18,296 bases of DNA from JBBDNC01 sp040877875 (GTDB lineage Bacteria; Bacteroidota; Rhodothermia; Balneolales; Balneolaceae), in assembly GCA_040877875.1 (NCBI GenBank), contig JBBDNC010000124.1, forward strand, positions 1 to 18,296, written 5' to 3'. Shown here piece by piece: positions 1 to 8,300 of the stretch. Position 1 is the first letter of the stretch; every line of letters starts with the position of its first letter. A program made the translations under genes and the position numbers. The notes under the pieces were generated by a model that was given only the letters and a program-made list of their open reading frames with translations, searched no databases and was not told the DNA's origin.

Positions 1-1379
1 TCCCCCTGGCCCGCAAACATAAAATTGCCAACCGCCTGCGATGGAATCATTTCCATTAATGACATAATAACTTCATCAGATGAGGAACTCTGATGACTCA
101 TTACCCGGCGGGGGTCGGCGGTATACTCAATGTAATCCTGATCGAGAAGATCCTTATAAATGCCGTTGGTAACAAAAATATCCTGAAAGCCACTGTGATC
201 GAAATCGGCCATCAGGACTGCCCAGCTCCAGTCGGTCGCCTCCACCCCGGCCAGGCGCCCCACTTCCGAAAACGTCCCGTCCCCGTTGTTCAACTGAAGG
301 GTGTTCCTGGTAATCTGGTGATGAAATCCATGATCCAGACTTTCCCGGTACTCCTGATAGGTTGGGTATTCCATCTTCGACTTCTGCCTTTTCTCATCGG
401 CAGGAAGCATATCCGCCACATAAATATCCGGCCAGCCGTTATTGGTCAGGTCGGTAATATCGGCGCCCATGGAACTGGAACTGATCGTATTCATCCGGTC
501 CTCCAGGACCTCCCGGAAGGTCCCGTCACCGTTATTCATGTAAAGATAGTCCCGTTCAAAGAAATCGTTGGCCACATACAGGTCCGGGAGGCCATCGCGG
601 TTCAGGTCTGCAACGGTGGCGCTCAGGTCAAATCCAATCCGGCTTCCATAGATCCCGGCTTCCCGGCTTACATCCTCGAAATGATCCCCGTTATTTCTGA
701 ATAATTTGCTACCTCCTTCAGGATCGGTTAACTGCCGGGCTTCTCCGGTGATTCCTTCATAACCACCTACCGGTTTAAATGAATTATTAAGAAGATACAT
801 ATCCAGGTCACCGTCCCCATCATAGTCAAAAAATACAGCATGGGTTGAGAGGCCCATCTCGTCGAGTCCGAACTCTTCAGACCTGTCCGTAAAAGTCAGG
901 TCTCCGTTGTTAATGAATAGCTGATTATGACGAACTCCCTCTTCCGAAGAGGGCGAAGGCGGTCCAGACTTGGTAATGTAAATGTCCAAACGGCCATCTC
1001 CATTTATATCGACCATACTTGCGCCTGTGGTCCAGGTTCCCTGCGAACCCAAACCTGCCTGATCCGTGACATCTTCGAACATAAAATCTCCCTTGTTCAG
1101 ATAAAGGCGGTTCGACACCCTGTTCCCGGTCAGAAACAGGTCCGGCAGGCCATTCCCGCTCACATCCCCCAGGGCCACGCCCCCTCCGTTATAAAAATTC
1201 CGGAAAATATACATATTAAACTCTTCGGATGGAGTCAGATTATTTTCAAAATCGACACGGGTTTCCGAAGCAGGCAATTGCTCAAACAACGGCTCTGACG
1301 GCTTATCAGGAGTATCCGTACATTGCATGGAAACAAGAATCAGGTTTATAAATATAACAGAAAGCAGAGTTCGGTTCAT
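1..1379 (-). CDS. FG-GAP/VCBS repeat lipoprotein, ASPIC-UnbV family, 3' end outside window
   Basis: The frame is open from an ATG at 1379 down to the left edge, giving 459 codons with no stop, so the C-terminus is missing. The N-terminus is hydrophobic (residues 4-17) and ends at Cys20, which aligns with the lipoprotein cysteines of the two related proteins in this window. The residues before it (SMQC) are a poor lipobox. Calcium-binding FG-GAP motifs recur, for example around residues 66-82 (GGGVALGDVSGNGLPD) and 124-134 (DINGDGRLDIY), and NNGDGTF follows further in. Such repeats form a seven-bladed propeller. The last visible residues (GNFMFAGQG) align with IPNYAFQNNG of the long relative, just ahead of the last blade and the ASPIC-UnbV domain, so that domain should lie just beyond the edge. 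This is probably a surface or periplasmic protein associated with SusCD loci. Its biochemical role is unknown. It follows the 616-residue relative after 134 bp. Confidence 0.9.
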   Translation of the reverse strand, partial: MNRTLLSVIFINLILVSMQCTDTPDKPSEPLFEQLPASETRVDFENNLTPSEEFNMYIFRNFYNGGGVALGDVSGNGLPDLFLTGNRVSNRLYLNKGDFMFEDVTDQAGLGSQGTWTTGASMVDINGDGRLDIYITKSGPPSPSSEEGVRHNQLFINNGDLTFTDRSEEFGLDEMGLSTHAVFFDYDGDGDLDMYLLNNSFKPVGGYEGITGEARQLTDPEGGSKLFRNNGDHFEDVSREAGIYGSRIGFDLSATVADLNRDGLPDLYVANDFFERDYLYMNNGDGTFREVLEDRMNTISSSSMGADITDLTNNGWPDIYVADMLPADEKRQKSKMEYPTYQEYRESLDHGFHHQITRNTLQLNNGDGTFSEVGRLAGVEATDWSWAVLMADFDHSGFQDIFVTNGIYKDLLDQDYIEYTADPRRVMSHQSSSSDEVIMSLMEMIPSQAVGNFMFAGQG

Positions 1380-1405
1380 CAGAATCAAATCCTGTTAAAA
1401 ATGTA

Positions 1406-1417
1406 CGGATTCATCCG
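1406..1417 (-). repeat. Short inverted repeat in the leader of the leftmost FG-GAP gene
   Basis: The minus strand reads CGGATGAATCCG, a perfect dyad that as RNA would be a 4-bp stem closed by a UGAA loop. It lies 27-38 nt upstream of the ATG at 1379. It is small and could be chance. Confidence 0.3.
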
Positions 1418-1428
1418 ATAGATCTCTC

Positions 1429-1440
1429 GTTTTGCAAAAC
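1429..1440. repeat. Perfect 12-bp palindrome GTTTTGCAAAAC
   Basis: A perfect 12-bp dyad lies in the 134-bp gap between the two left FG-GAP genes, 50 nt upstream of the ATG at 1379. It has the form of a dimeric regulator site. No matching copy was noticed upstream of the other genes, so a role is speculative. Confidence 0.3.
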
Positions 1441-1513
1441 CGTCTTTCATCCTCTTCAAAATTCAGTTTCAATATAGATTATAGGCTATTTATATGACCC
1501 ATCATGAGCTTTC

Positions 1514-3364
1514 TCAAAGACTATCCCCGGGCATTTTCGCAGGCACCGGAACTGCAAAAGGATACTCCCCGGCCTCCGATTGATCAAGAATCAACTGCTG
1601 CGGTACCTCTATATCTGTCAGCCGGTGGACCCTCCCGTCCGGCCATCGAACAAGCAGTGAATCAATTCTTTGCACATCTTCCCCCAGCCCTATATGAAAC
1701 CCGGGTTCGACGCTTGACAAAAATCCGCGTTGTAAAAAGTGTTCCCGGTAGCCGTATTTGTCTCCCGCCCAAAGCTGAAGCTGGGCGCCAATCGCCTGCG
1801 TGTTCGGGGGATCTCCTTTCAGATCCACTATTAGCCAGGTTCGTTCGGGAAACATCTCCGTACTTCTGTTACGAAAGATCCATGCCTGCCCGTTGACGTT
1901 ATTGATGACCAGGTCAAGATCCCCGTCGCCATCCAGATCCCCCCAGGCCGCACCGTTGGAAAACCCCACCCTTCCAAGTCCCCACTCGGCAGAGCGATCC
2001 GTAAATTGAAGGCCTCCCTCATTTCCATATACCTTATTCGGTATGGGAACCGAAGGGATTCTTTCATTCATTTCCCTAAAATTTAATCCTTCATCCGTTA
2101 CCCATGCCCTCATTTGCAGTCTGTCAGATATTTCTCCAAGATAATCCAGGTTGCTGACATCCTTGTAAAGGCCATTGGTGATAAAAACATCGTTATACCC
2201 GTTATGATTCAGGTCAGCCATGAGAACCGTCCAGCTCCAATCCGTCGCTTCCATTCCGGTCAGGCGTCCGACTTCATTAAAAAACGCTTCACCCTGGTTA
2301 AGTTGAAATGAATTTCGGGTAACCTGATGGCCATAACCCCATTCCGCTTTTTCGCTGTAACGGAACCAGTCCTCGAATATCGTTACGGTTTTTTGGCGTT
2401 TCTCATTCAAGCCAAGCATATCCGTAACGAAAATATCCGGCCAGCCGTCATTCGTCAGGTCAGCCACATCCGAGCCCATGGAACTCAGGCTCATACTTCT
2501 CATTTTTTCATCGAGAACCTCTCTGAATGTTCCGTCACCATTATTCAAATAAAGGTAATCCTTTTCAAAAAAATCATTGGCCACATACAAATCCGGTAAC
2601 CCGTCTCTGTTCAGATCTCCAACGGGCGCACTCAGGCTGAATCCGATTTCACTACTAAACAGTCCGCTTTCCAGGGTCACCTCCGTAAAAAATGATCCGT
2701 CATTCCGGTATAAACGATCGGCTCCCGTCCCTCCTCTTTCATCCCTGGGATTTTCCGAGAGATTAAAACCCGAAAGCGGCCGGTTTCCATTATTCAGCAG
2801 GTACAGGTCTAACCTTCCGCTGTTATTATAATCAAAAAAAACCGCCTGTATGGAATATCCCGAATCATCCAGCCCGAATTTCCCGGCACTTTCGGTAAAT
2901 GTGAGATCTCCGTTGTTGATAAAAAGTTCATTACGGCGATCTCCCAGCTCTCCGGAGTTACTCACGTAAATATCCAGCCTGCCATTGCCGTTGATGTCTG
3001 CCATGGCTACGCCGGTCGACCAGGGTTTACTCCCGGCAACTCCCGCTTTCGCCGTAATATCCTCAAATTGAAAATTTCCCTTATTCAGGAAAAGCCGATT
3101 CGGTTCTATATTTCCAACCAGATAAATATCCGGCAATCCATCCCCGTTGATATCTCCTACCGCCACTCCTCCTCCGTCATAGAATTTGGCATAGGTAAAA
3201 TTGTTAAAGTCCTGCCTGAATTCAATAGAGTTTGTGAAATCAACACCCGTATGAGTGGCCGGCAGAAATTCAAAGAGAGGCTTTGAAGAATTTCTGGCTG
3301 TACAGGCCAGGAGTATCGGAAGTAACGCCAGAAATAACAATATGAAATAAAGGGGTATTCTCAT
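1514..3364 (-). CDS. Short-form FG-GAP/ASPIC-UnbV lipoprotein (616 aa)
   Basis: This 616-residue protein starts at the ATG at 3364 and ends with TGA. Residues 1-20 are a lipoprotein signal peptide with the lipobox LLAC (Cys21). FG-GAP/VCBS repeats with DxNxDG-type calcium loops occur throughout residues 65-490 (DINGDGLPDIY near 71, DLNRDGLPDLY near 250, DLDGDGDLDL near 477). An ASPIC-UnbV domain covers about 509-595 (IGAQLQLW, FLQRGFLSSVEPGFHIGLG, DSLLVRWPDG). The architecture matches CRTAC1/UnbV-like proteins and the first half of the 1125-residue relative at 10939-14316. It stops about 20 residues after the ASPIC domain, where the long form continues for another 500 residues. It lies downstream of the SusD terminator, so it probably has its own promoter; its leader is rich in hairpins. 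An outer-membrane, surface-exposed location is inferred from the lipobox and the context. The function is unknown. Confidence 0.93.
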   Translation of the reverse strand: MRIPLYFILLFLALLPILLACTARNSSKPLFEFLPATHTGVDFTNSIEFRQDFNNFTYAKFYDGGGVAVGDINGDGLPDIYLVGNIEPNRLFLNKGNFQFEDITAKAGVAGSKPWSTGVAMADINGNGRLDIYVSNSGELGDRRNELFINNGDLTFTESAGKFGLDDSGYSIQAVFFDYNNSGRLDLYLLNNGNRPLSGFNLSENPRDERGGTGADRLYRNDGSFFTEVTLESGLFSSEIGFSLSAPVGDLNRDGLPDLYVANDFFEKDYLYLNNGDGTFREVLDEKMRSMSLSSMGSDVADLTNDGWPDIFVTDMLGLNEKRQKTVTIFEDWFRYSEKAEWGYGHQVTRNSFQLNQGEAFFNEVGRLTGMEATDWSWTVLMADLNHNGYNDVFITNGLYKDVSNLDYLGEISDRLQMRAWVTDEGLNFREMNERIPSVPIPNKVYGNEGGLQFTDRSAEWGLGRVGFSNGAAWGDLDGDGDLDLVINNVNGQAWIFRNRSTEMFPERTWLIVDLKGDPPNTQAIGAQLQLWAGDKYGYREHFLQRGFLSSVEPGFHIGLGEDVQRIDSLLVRWPDGRVHRLTDIEVPQQLILDQSEAGEYPFAVPVPAKMPGDSL

Positions 3365-3366
3365 AA

Positions 3367-3381
3367 ATACAACATCTGTAT
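3367..3381 (-). promoter_or_regulatory. Small leader hairpin next to the start codon
   Basis: The minus strand carries ATACA and TGTAT arms around a 5-nt loop, ending 2 nt before the ATG at 3364. It covers the position where a ribosome binding site would lie, and no Shine-Dalgarno-like sequence is visible there. A role in translation is inference. Confidence 0.35.
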
Positions 3382-3382
3382 C

Positions 3383-3418
3383 CTACACAAATCATGGGTT
3401 CATCCCATACCCGTGTAG
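3383..3418 (-). promoter_or_regulatory. Two-part leader hairpin upstream of the 616-aa lipoprotein
   Basis: The outer arms CTACAC and GTGTAG enclose inner arms ATGGG and CCCAT with a 5-nt loop (ATGAA). The two stems are separated by an internal loop. The structure ends 18 nt before the ATG at 3364. There is no T-tract after it, so a terminator is unlikely; a leader structure or a protein operator fits better. Confidence 0.45.
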
Positions 3419-3434
3419 CAATGATCCCTAATAG

Positions 3435-3452
3435 TTACACTACGTCGTGTCA
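3435..3452. promoter_or_regulatory. Imperfect 18-bp dyad, possible operator
   Basis: The plus strand reads ttacactacgtcgtgtca, in which seven of nine base pairs are symmetric about the central CG. It lies about 70-90 bp upstream of the lipoprotein start. The form suits a dimeric regulator, but no partner site was found. Confidence 0.3.
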
Positions 3453-3569
3453 ATGGCCTTTGTGAAATCCTTTATAAGTTAACTCTCTGCCAATATATCT
3501 GGATAAACGGTGTTTGGTCCCGATCATTTCAATGAATGGCAAAGAGGGCATGAACACATGGATAATTTG

Positions 3570-3577
3570 CAAAAATA
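3570..3577 (-). promoter_or_regulatory. Possible Bacteroidota -7 promoter element
   Basis: The minus strand reads TATTTTTG, matching the Bacteroidota housekeeping -7 consensus TAnnTTTG. It lies just past the SusD terminator and 206 bp upstream of the ATG at 3364. No good -33 TTTG is seen at 19-21 bp, so only half of the promoter is supported. Confidence 0.28.
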
Positions 3578-3640
3578 AGAATCAAAACCCTATACGGGAA
3601 ATTTAAAAACGAATAGACGCAATGAAGTGCCGAGTAAAAT

Positions 3641-3680
3641 AAAAAAAGGAAACACCCCGCAGATTCGGAATGTTTCCTTT
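3641..3680 (-). terminator. Intrinsic terminator of the SusCD operon
   Basis: The minus strand carries the 10-nt arms AAAGGAAACA and TGTTTCCTTT around a 16-nt loop, with the downstream arm running into a continuous T-tract. The structure begins 22 nt after the SusD stop codon. It marks the end of the transporter transcription unit and separates it from the two FG-GAP genes to the left. Confidence 0.88.
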
Positions 3681-3702
3681 CAATCGTACACCAGCTTTTA
3701 GA

Positions 3703-5364
3703 TCAGTAACCGGGGTTCTGAACGAGACTCGGATTTGCCTCAAGCTGATTCTGAGGAATAGGGAAAACGTTTCTGGAGGGGTCGGATACCGTTTCCTTAA
3801 ACTGCCAGGTATCGTTAAAGCGGGTGGCCCCCTCTTTTCCCTCAAACCGGATCAGGTCCTGCCGGCGAACTACTTCGTAGAACATCTCGCGTCCGCGTTC
3901 GGCAAGAATTTTGTCCGCATCCAGCGACGTATATGGATCCACACCCGCTCGCTGCCGGATCTGGTTGAAAAGCATCAGTGCGGTTGGGTCGTTGGGATTC
4001 ATTCGCCAGAGGGCTTCGGCTTTCATCATCAAGACGTCTGCATACCGGTAGATGACAAAATCGTTGTTCATATTAGCGCCGGCAAGCCCGACCTCCATCT
4101 CATATTTGTGAATCCTGGCACCCGCCTGCCGCCAGCCGTTCGGAGCCAGTTCGTTGATATATGGGGTATGGAAGATCTGATTCCCGTGAGTTTCGCCTTC
4201 AAACGATCCCGCATCTTCAATGATATTCCCCTGAAGGTCCCGAAGGAAGCCCACAAGAAACCCGTCCAGGCGTTCATCCAAAGTTCCCATGACCTTCAAT
4301 CCTTCTGGATCCAGCCCGATTACCTCGCCCTGTGGGCCGGGATTGGATTCCGGATCGATATAAGAACCGTAGAATTCCGTTTGAGTCTGGTAGCCATTCC
4401 ACGGCTGGGAACCAAAGTTAAAAGCAGGCTGACTCAGGATATGATTGGTCATCATGACGAGGTTAAAACCGCCAAAAAAGACTTCATCGTACGGAACGGT
4501 AAAGATATGCTCGGGAGACCCGGCATTATCCACGGTAAAATTATCCAGTTGATTCCCGATCAGGCTGAAATTCCCTGAATTGATGATCGCATCCGTATGG
4601 GTAATCACATCATTCCAGCGGGGTGTGCCGGTATAGACTTCCGCATTCAGATAGAGCTTGGCCAGTGTCATATGGACCACCCATTTGTTCACTCTTCCGA
4701 CTGTAGCACTTACGTCTGTATCGACAACATCCAGAGCTCTCAAAAGCTCGGATTCCACGAAATCAAATACTTGCTGCCGGCCCTGGGCAAAATCAGAGCT
4801 TGGCTGTGTCGGGTTCTCCTCGGCTCCCTCGAAACTGTCCACTATCGGGACGTTGCCGAAGTTATCCAGGAGCATATAGTAGTAAAAGGCTCGCAGAGCT
4901 TCCAGTTCGGCGATAAACGCTGCCGCATCTGCTTCACTCACATCTCCCGATTCAACGACCGTTTCGAACTGAAAGATCAACCGGTTGGCGTTATTCACCC
5001 CTGAAAACATGGAGTTCCAGGCGTTGTTGATCGCATCTTCCGAAGGCCGGAAAGTATGCCGCTGGTGACGCAACCAGATGCCGCCGTCTTCCCAGTCAGG
5101 CCCTTTTTGTGTAATGACAATCTCGTCGGAAGCCGTTTCATTAATCGAGGTGATACTGTTGTGGTTTCCGTACGTACCGAGGGAGCCGTATGCATCCCCC
5201 AGAGCGGAGATGAATTCCTCATCCGTCTGGAAGAAATTGTCAGCCGTCACCTGGTTGTGGACTTGTTCTGTCAAATCTGTACAGGAACTGACCAGTACCA
5301 CCGGTATCAGGACAACCCATGCACATATGCGCTTAAAATGTAACTGCATTATTAATTTATTCAT
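3703..5364 (-). CDS. SusD/RagB family outer-membrane lipoprotein
   Basis: This 553-residue protein has a lipoprotein signal peptide ending in VSSC (Cys28), so it should be anchored at the outer membrane and face the exterior. Hallmarks of the family are visible in order: a TPR-rich N-terminal part with LEALRAFYYYMLLDNFGNVPIV (about 172-193), the C-terminal segment YRYADVLMMKAEALWR, then RGREMFYEVVRRQDLIRF, and the family-typical end FPIPQNQLEANPSLVQNPGY. It is the ligand-capturing lid of the adjacent SusC barrel. The gap from the SusC stop is only 24 bp, so the two are co-transcribed. Met6 is an alternative start, since no strong Shine-Dalgarno sequence precedes either methionine. The ligand cannot be predicted from sequence. 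Confidence 0.97.
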   Translation of the reverse strand: MNKLIMQLHFKRICAWVVLIPVVLVSSCTDLTEQVHNQVTADNFFQTDEEFISALGDAYGSLGTYGNHNSITSINETASDEIVITQKGPDWEDGGIWLRHQRHTFRPSEDAINNAWNSMFSGVNNANRLIFQFETVVESGDVSEADAAAFIAELEALRAFYYYMLLDNFGNVPIVDSFEGAEENPTQPSSDFAQGRQQVFDFVESELLRALDVVDTDVSATVGRVNKWVVHMTLAKLYLNAEVYTGTPRWNDVITHTDAIINSGNFSLIGNQLDNFTVDNAGSPEHIFTVPYDEVFFGGFNLVMMTNHILSQPAFNFGSQPWNGYQTQTEFYGSYIDPESNPGPQGEVIGLDPEGLKVMGTLDERLDGFLVGFLRDLQGNIIEDAGSFEGETHGNQIFHTPYINELAPNGWRQAGARIHKYEMEVGLAGANMNNDFVIYRYADVLMMKAEALWRMNPNDPTALMLFNQIRQRAGVDPYTSLDADKILAERGREMFYEVVRRQDLIRFEGKEGATRFNDTWQFKETVSDPSRNVFPIPQNQLEANPSLVQNPGY

Positions 5365-5388
5365 GATTATTCAGTTTAAAAATTTGGT

Positions 5389-8300
5389 TTAGAAATCGAG
5401 ATTTACTCCGAATGTGATAGAACGTGCCGTATACCACTGAGCGCGACGCTCTATACCTGGCGCCAGCGGATTATCCCCTTCAGAGTCAACCCATCTGACT
5501 TCCGGATCTATTCCGTCATATCCCGTCAGAGTAAAAAGATTCCTTCCGGAAACCGACAACCGAAGCCGGTTAATCATGTTGCTTGCAATGGGAACCGTAT
5601 ATCCGATGGATAAATTTTCAAACCGCACGAACGTAGCGTCTTCCACATGAAAACTCGAATAAACCGGAGGTGACTCCAGGTTTGGCAGATCCTTCGCAGA
5701 TCCTACCACGTTATACGTGGTGATATTCGACGGATTCTCATAGAAGAGTCGTGCACTGTTAATCAGATCGTGTCCGAACACTCCGCGGAAAAAGACGCTG
5801 AAATCCCAGTTCCTGTGCCGCAGCGAATTGGTCCACCCGAGTTCAAAGTCGGGAATACCGTTTCCGATGATCGCCTCATCTTCCCTGGCGATTTCATCAC
5901 TCGTCACCCGTTCGCCGGCTGCATTGAAGAATTTCCAGATCCCGTCGTCATCAATGCCTGCAAACCGGGGACCCCAAAGCTGACCGAGGGGTTCACCCTG
6001 GGCAAGCCGAACCTGCTGGGTGTTGTTCTGTCCGGGTGATCCTACGTTAGCGATGTAACGTGGTACATCCGATTCAAACTGTGCAAGCTTTACATCAAAA
6101 GTGGTAAACGTGAATCCGGTGTTCCAGGTAGTATTCTGATTTCGGACCACATCGTATCTCAGGGTGGCCTCTACACCTTTGTTTTCAATTTCACCTACAT
6201 TTACCCATGAAGTCGGGAACAAGTTAGGCGGTACCGGAACTTCGATTTCAAAGATGAGGTCGTCCGTATTCTTCTGATAGTATTCCAGAGAACCTACCAA
6301 ACGATCATCCAAGGCACCGAATTCAAGGCCGAAGTTGAACTCGCTCGACTCCTCCCACTTCAGGTCGGGGTTGTCATTACTGACCGGGCCGAAGCGCTGT
6401 ACAAACTCGCCTCCGACAAAAAAGTTACCGGTTGGCCCGAAACGCAAGCGGGAAATCCCGTCAAACGGTGCATCCAGACCGGTAATCCCATAACTTCCAC
6501 GAAGCCGCAACCGGTCAAAAACTGGCAGGTCGATGACGTTAGTCAACTCTACCCCTGCTCCGGCCGACCAAAATGTCCCCCAGCGGTTATTCACACCAAA
6601 CCGTGAAGATCCTTCACGGCGAAGGCTGGTATTCAGGAAATAGGTAAAGTCCCAATCCAGACTCAGTCTCCCGAATCCTGCAATAAGACGGTTCGAATTT
6701 TTAAAACTGGATATATCTCCCAGTCCCTTGTCAAAATCCTGTACAAATCCAAGGTTGTTAGCCCCGACTGCATCCGAGATAAAATCTCCGCCTCCCACCG
6801 TCGTTCCTCCGCTTACAAAATCCTGAAAGGAGTAACCGGCCAGAAGCTCAACGTTCATCCTTTCGCTCAGGCTTCCGATATAATTCGCAGTCAAATCAAA
6901 CTGTTCCTGTTCATTATCCCGTGCCCTACGTTCTGCTCGCCCTCTACCCAGCGATGCTTCAGTAGCCCCGCCGGTAAACTTGTTGGTGCGAGCCCAAAAA
7001 CGGTTATCCGCCAAAGAAAATGTCTCTGTGGAATAGAAGGCGCTAACGCTTAATCCGGGGAGCAGATCGTCAAATGAGTAATCTGCCCGAAGTGCCGCAT
7101 TCAATCGTCTGGATTCACGTGTATGTTCGGCCGTTTCAACGATCGATACCGGGTTGAAAAGCCTGAAGGCACTGATTTCGGTATATCCACCCGTAGTCTC
7201 AAAGCCGGAATCTCTGACCGGTGCCGTGGGATTGAAGGTGGCCGCATATTCAAACGCCTCATCAAAACCCCTGTCTTCATCCCGATTGGTCGCACTCAAA
7301 TCGAAAGTCAGGGCAAGTTTTCCGTCCAGCGCCCGGTGATTCAGATTAATGCGTCCGCCGATCTGGTCAAACCCGCTGTTCAGAAGGAGGCCCTGGTTAT
7401 CCCTGAAATTTCCGGAGATACGATAAGTCGTCGTCTCGCTTCCTCCCGAAACAGAGAGGTTATGAATCTGTGTATAGCTATCCTGGGTAATGGCATCAAA
7501 CCAGTCCGTACTTGAACCCAGATCATTGATTTGAAACCCCGTATCCTGGCTGAGTTGCCTGAATTCATCTGCACTCAGCACATCTACTTTATTTTCGACA
7601 CCCAGTGTAGATACGGAGCCGTTATAACTGACGGAAGTAGCACCCCGTTGACCTGTTTTAGTCGTGATGGCAATCACTCCCGCTCCACCGCGGGTTCCGT
7701 ATATCGCAGCTGCAGAAGCATCCTTCAGGACATCAATCGTTTCTATATCATTCGGATCAATATTATCCAAACTTGCCCCTACAATCCCGTCAACAACAAT
7801 GAGGGGTTCCTGGCTGCCGCCGAAGCTTGAGATTCCACGCAGCCGGAGAGTCGGGCTTTCATTCGGATTGGCTCCCGGTTTGGTAATCATCAATCCCGGT
7901 ACCTTCCCCTGAATCAATTCGGCAGCATTGTTCACATTTCCGGTCACAAATTCATCCGCACTAACACTGGATATCGAACCGGTCACCTGCCGCCTTTCCT
8001 GCGTTCCGTAACCTACAACTACCACATCGTCCAGCAACTGTACCTGTGGCTGCAGGGAGACGTTAACTTCAGACCGCCCGTCAATCTCAACCATTTGTGT
8101 GTTATACCCGATAAATGAGAAGACCAGGGTATTCAGATCCTCAGGTACTTCAATTTCAAAACGTCCATCCATATCCGTATTGGTTCCGATCGTAGAACCG
8201 GTCAATTCTTCGGATCCCTGAACCACCACGTTTACACCGGGAAGTGAGGAACCGTCATTGGCATCGGTCACCTGTCCCTGTACGGTTTGCTGAAAATAAT

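Larger units (their letters stand above)
3365..3702. other. Intergenic region between SusD and the 616-aa lipoprotein
   Basis: This 338-bp gap has no credible gene. Reading in the direction of transcription it holds the SusD intrinsic terminator (3641-3680), a possible Bacteroidota -7 element (3570-3577), an imperfect 18-bp dyad (3435-3452), a two-part hairpin (3383-3418) and a second small hairpin (3367-3381) next to the start codon. It is the densest non-coding stretch in the window. Confidence 0.7.

Noticed and set aside
93..704. A 203-codon open frame on the plus strand
   Set aside because: It lies antisense to the leftmost FG-GAP lipoprotein, and its repeats mirror the FG-GAP codons of the real gene.
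1514..3364. Pseudogene call for the short FG-GAP protein
   Set aside because: The frame, signal peptide, calcium loops and ASPIC-UnbV domain are intact, and CRTAC1-like proteins have this length, so truncation is not evidence of decay.
3434..3454. TTGACA on the minus strand as a -35 promoter box
   Set aside because: No matching -10 at 16-18 bp is present, and this phylum mostly uses -33 TTTG and -7 TAnnTTTG elements.
3670..4578. A 302-codon open frame on the plus strand
   Set aside because: It is antisense to SusD, whose frame carries all family motifs; the plus-strand product shows no recognisable domain.
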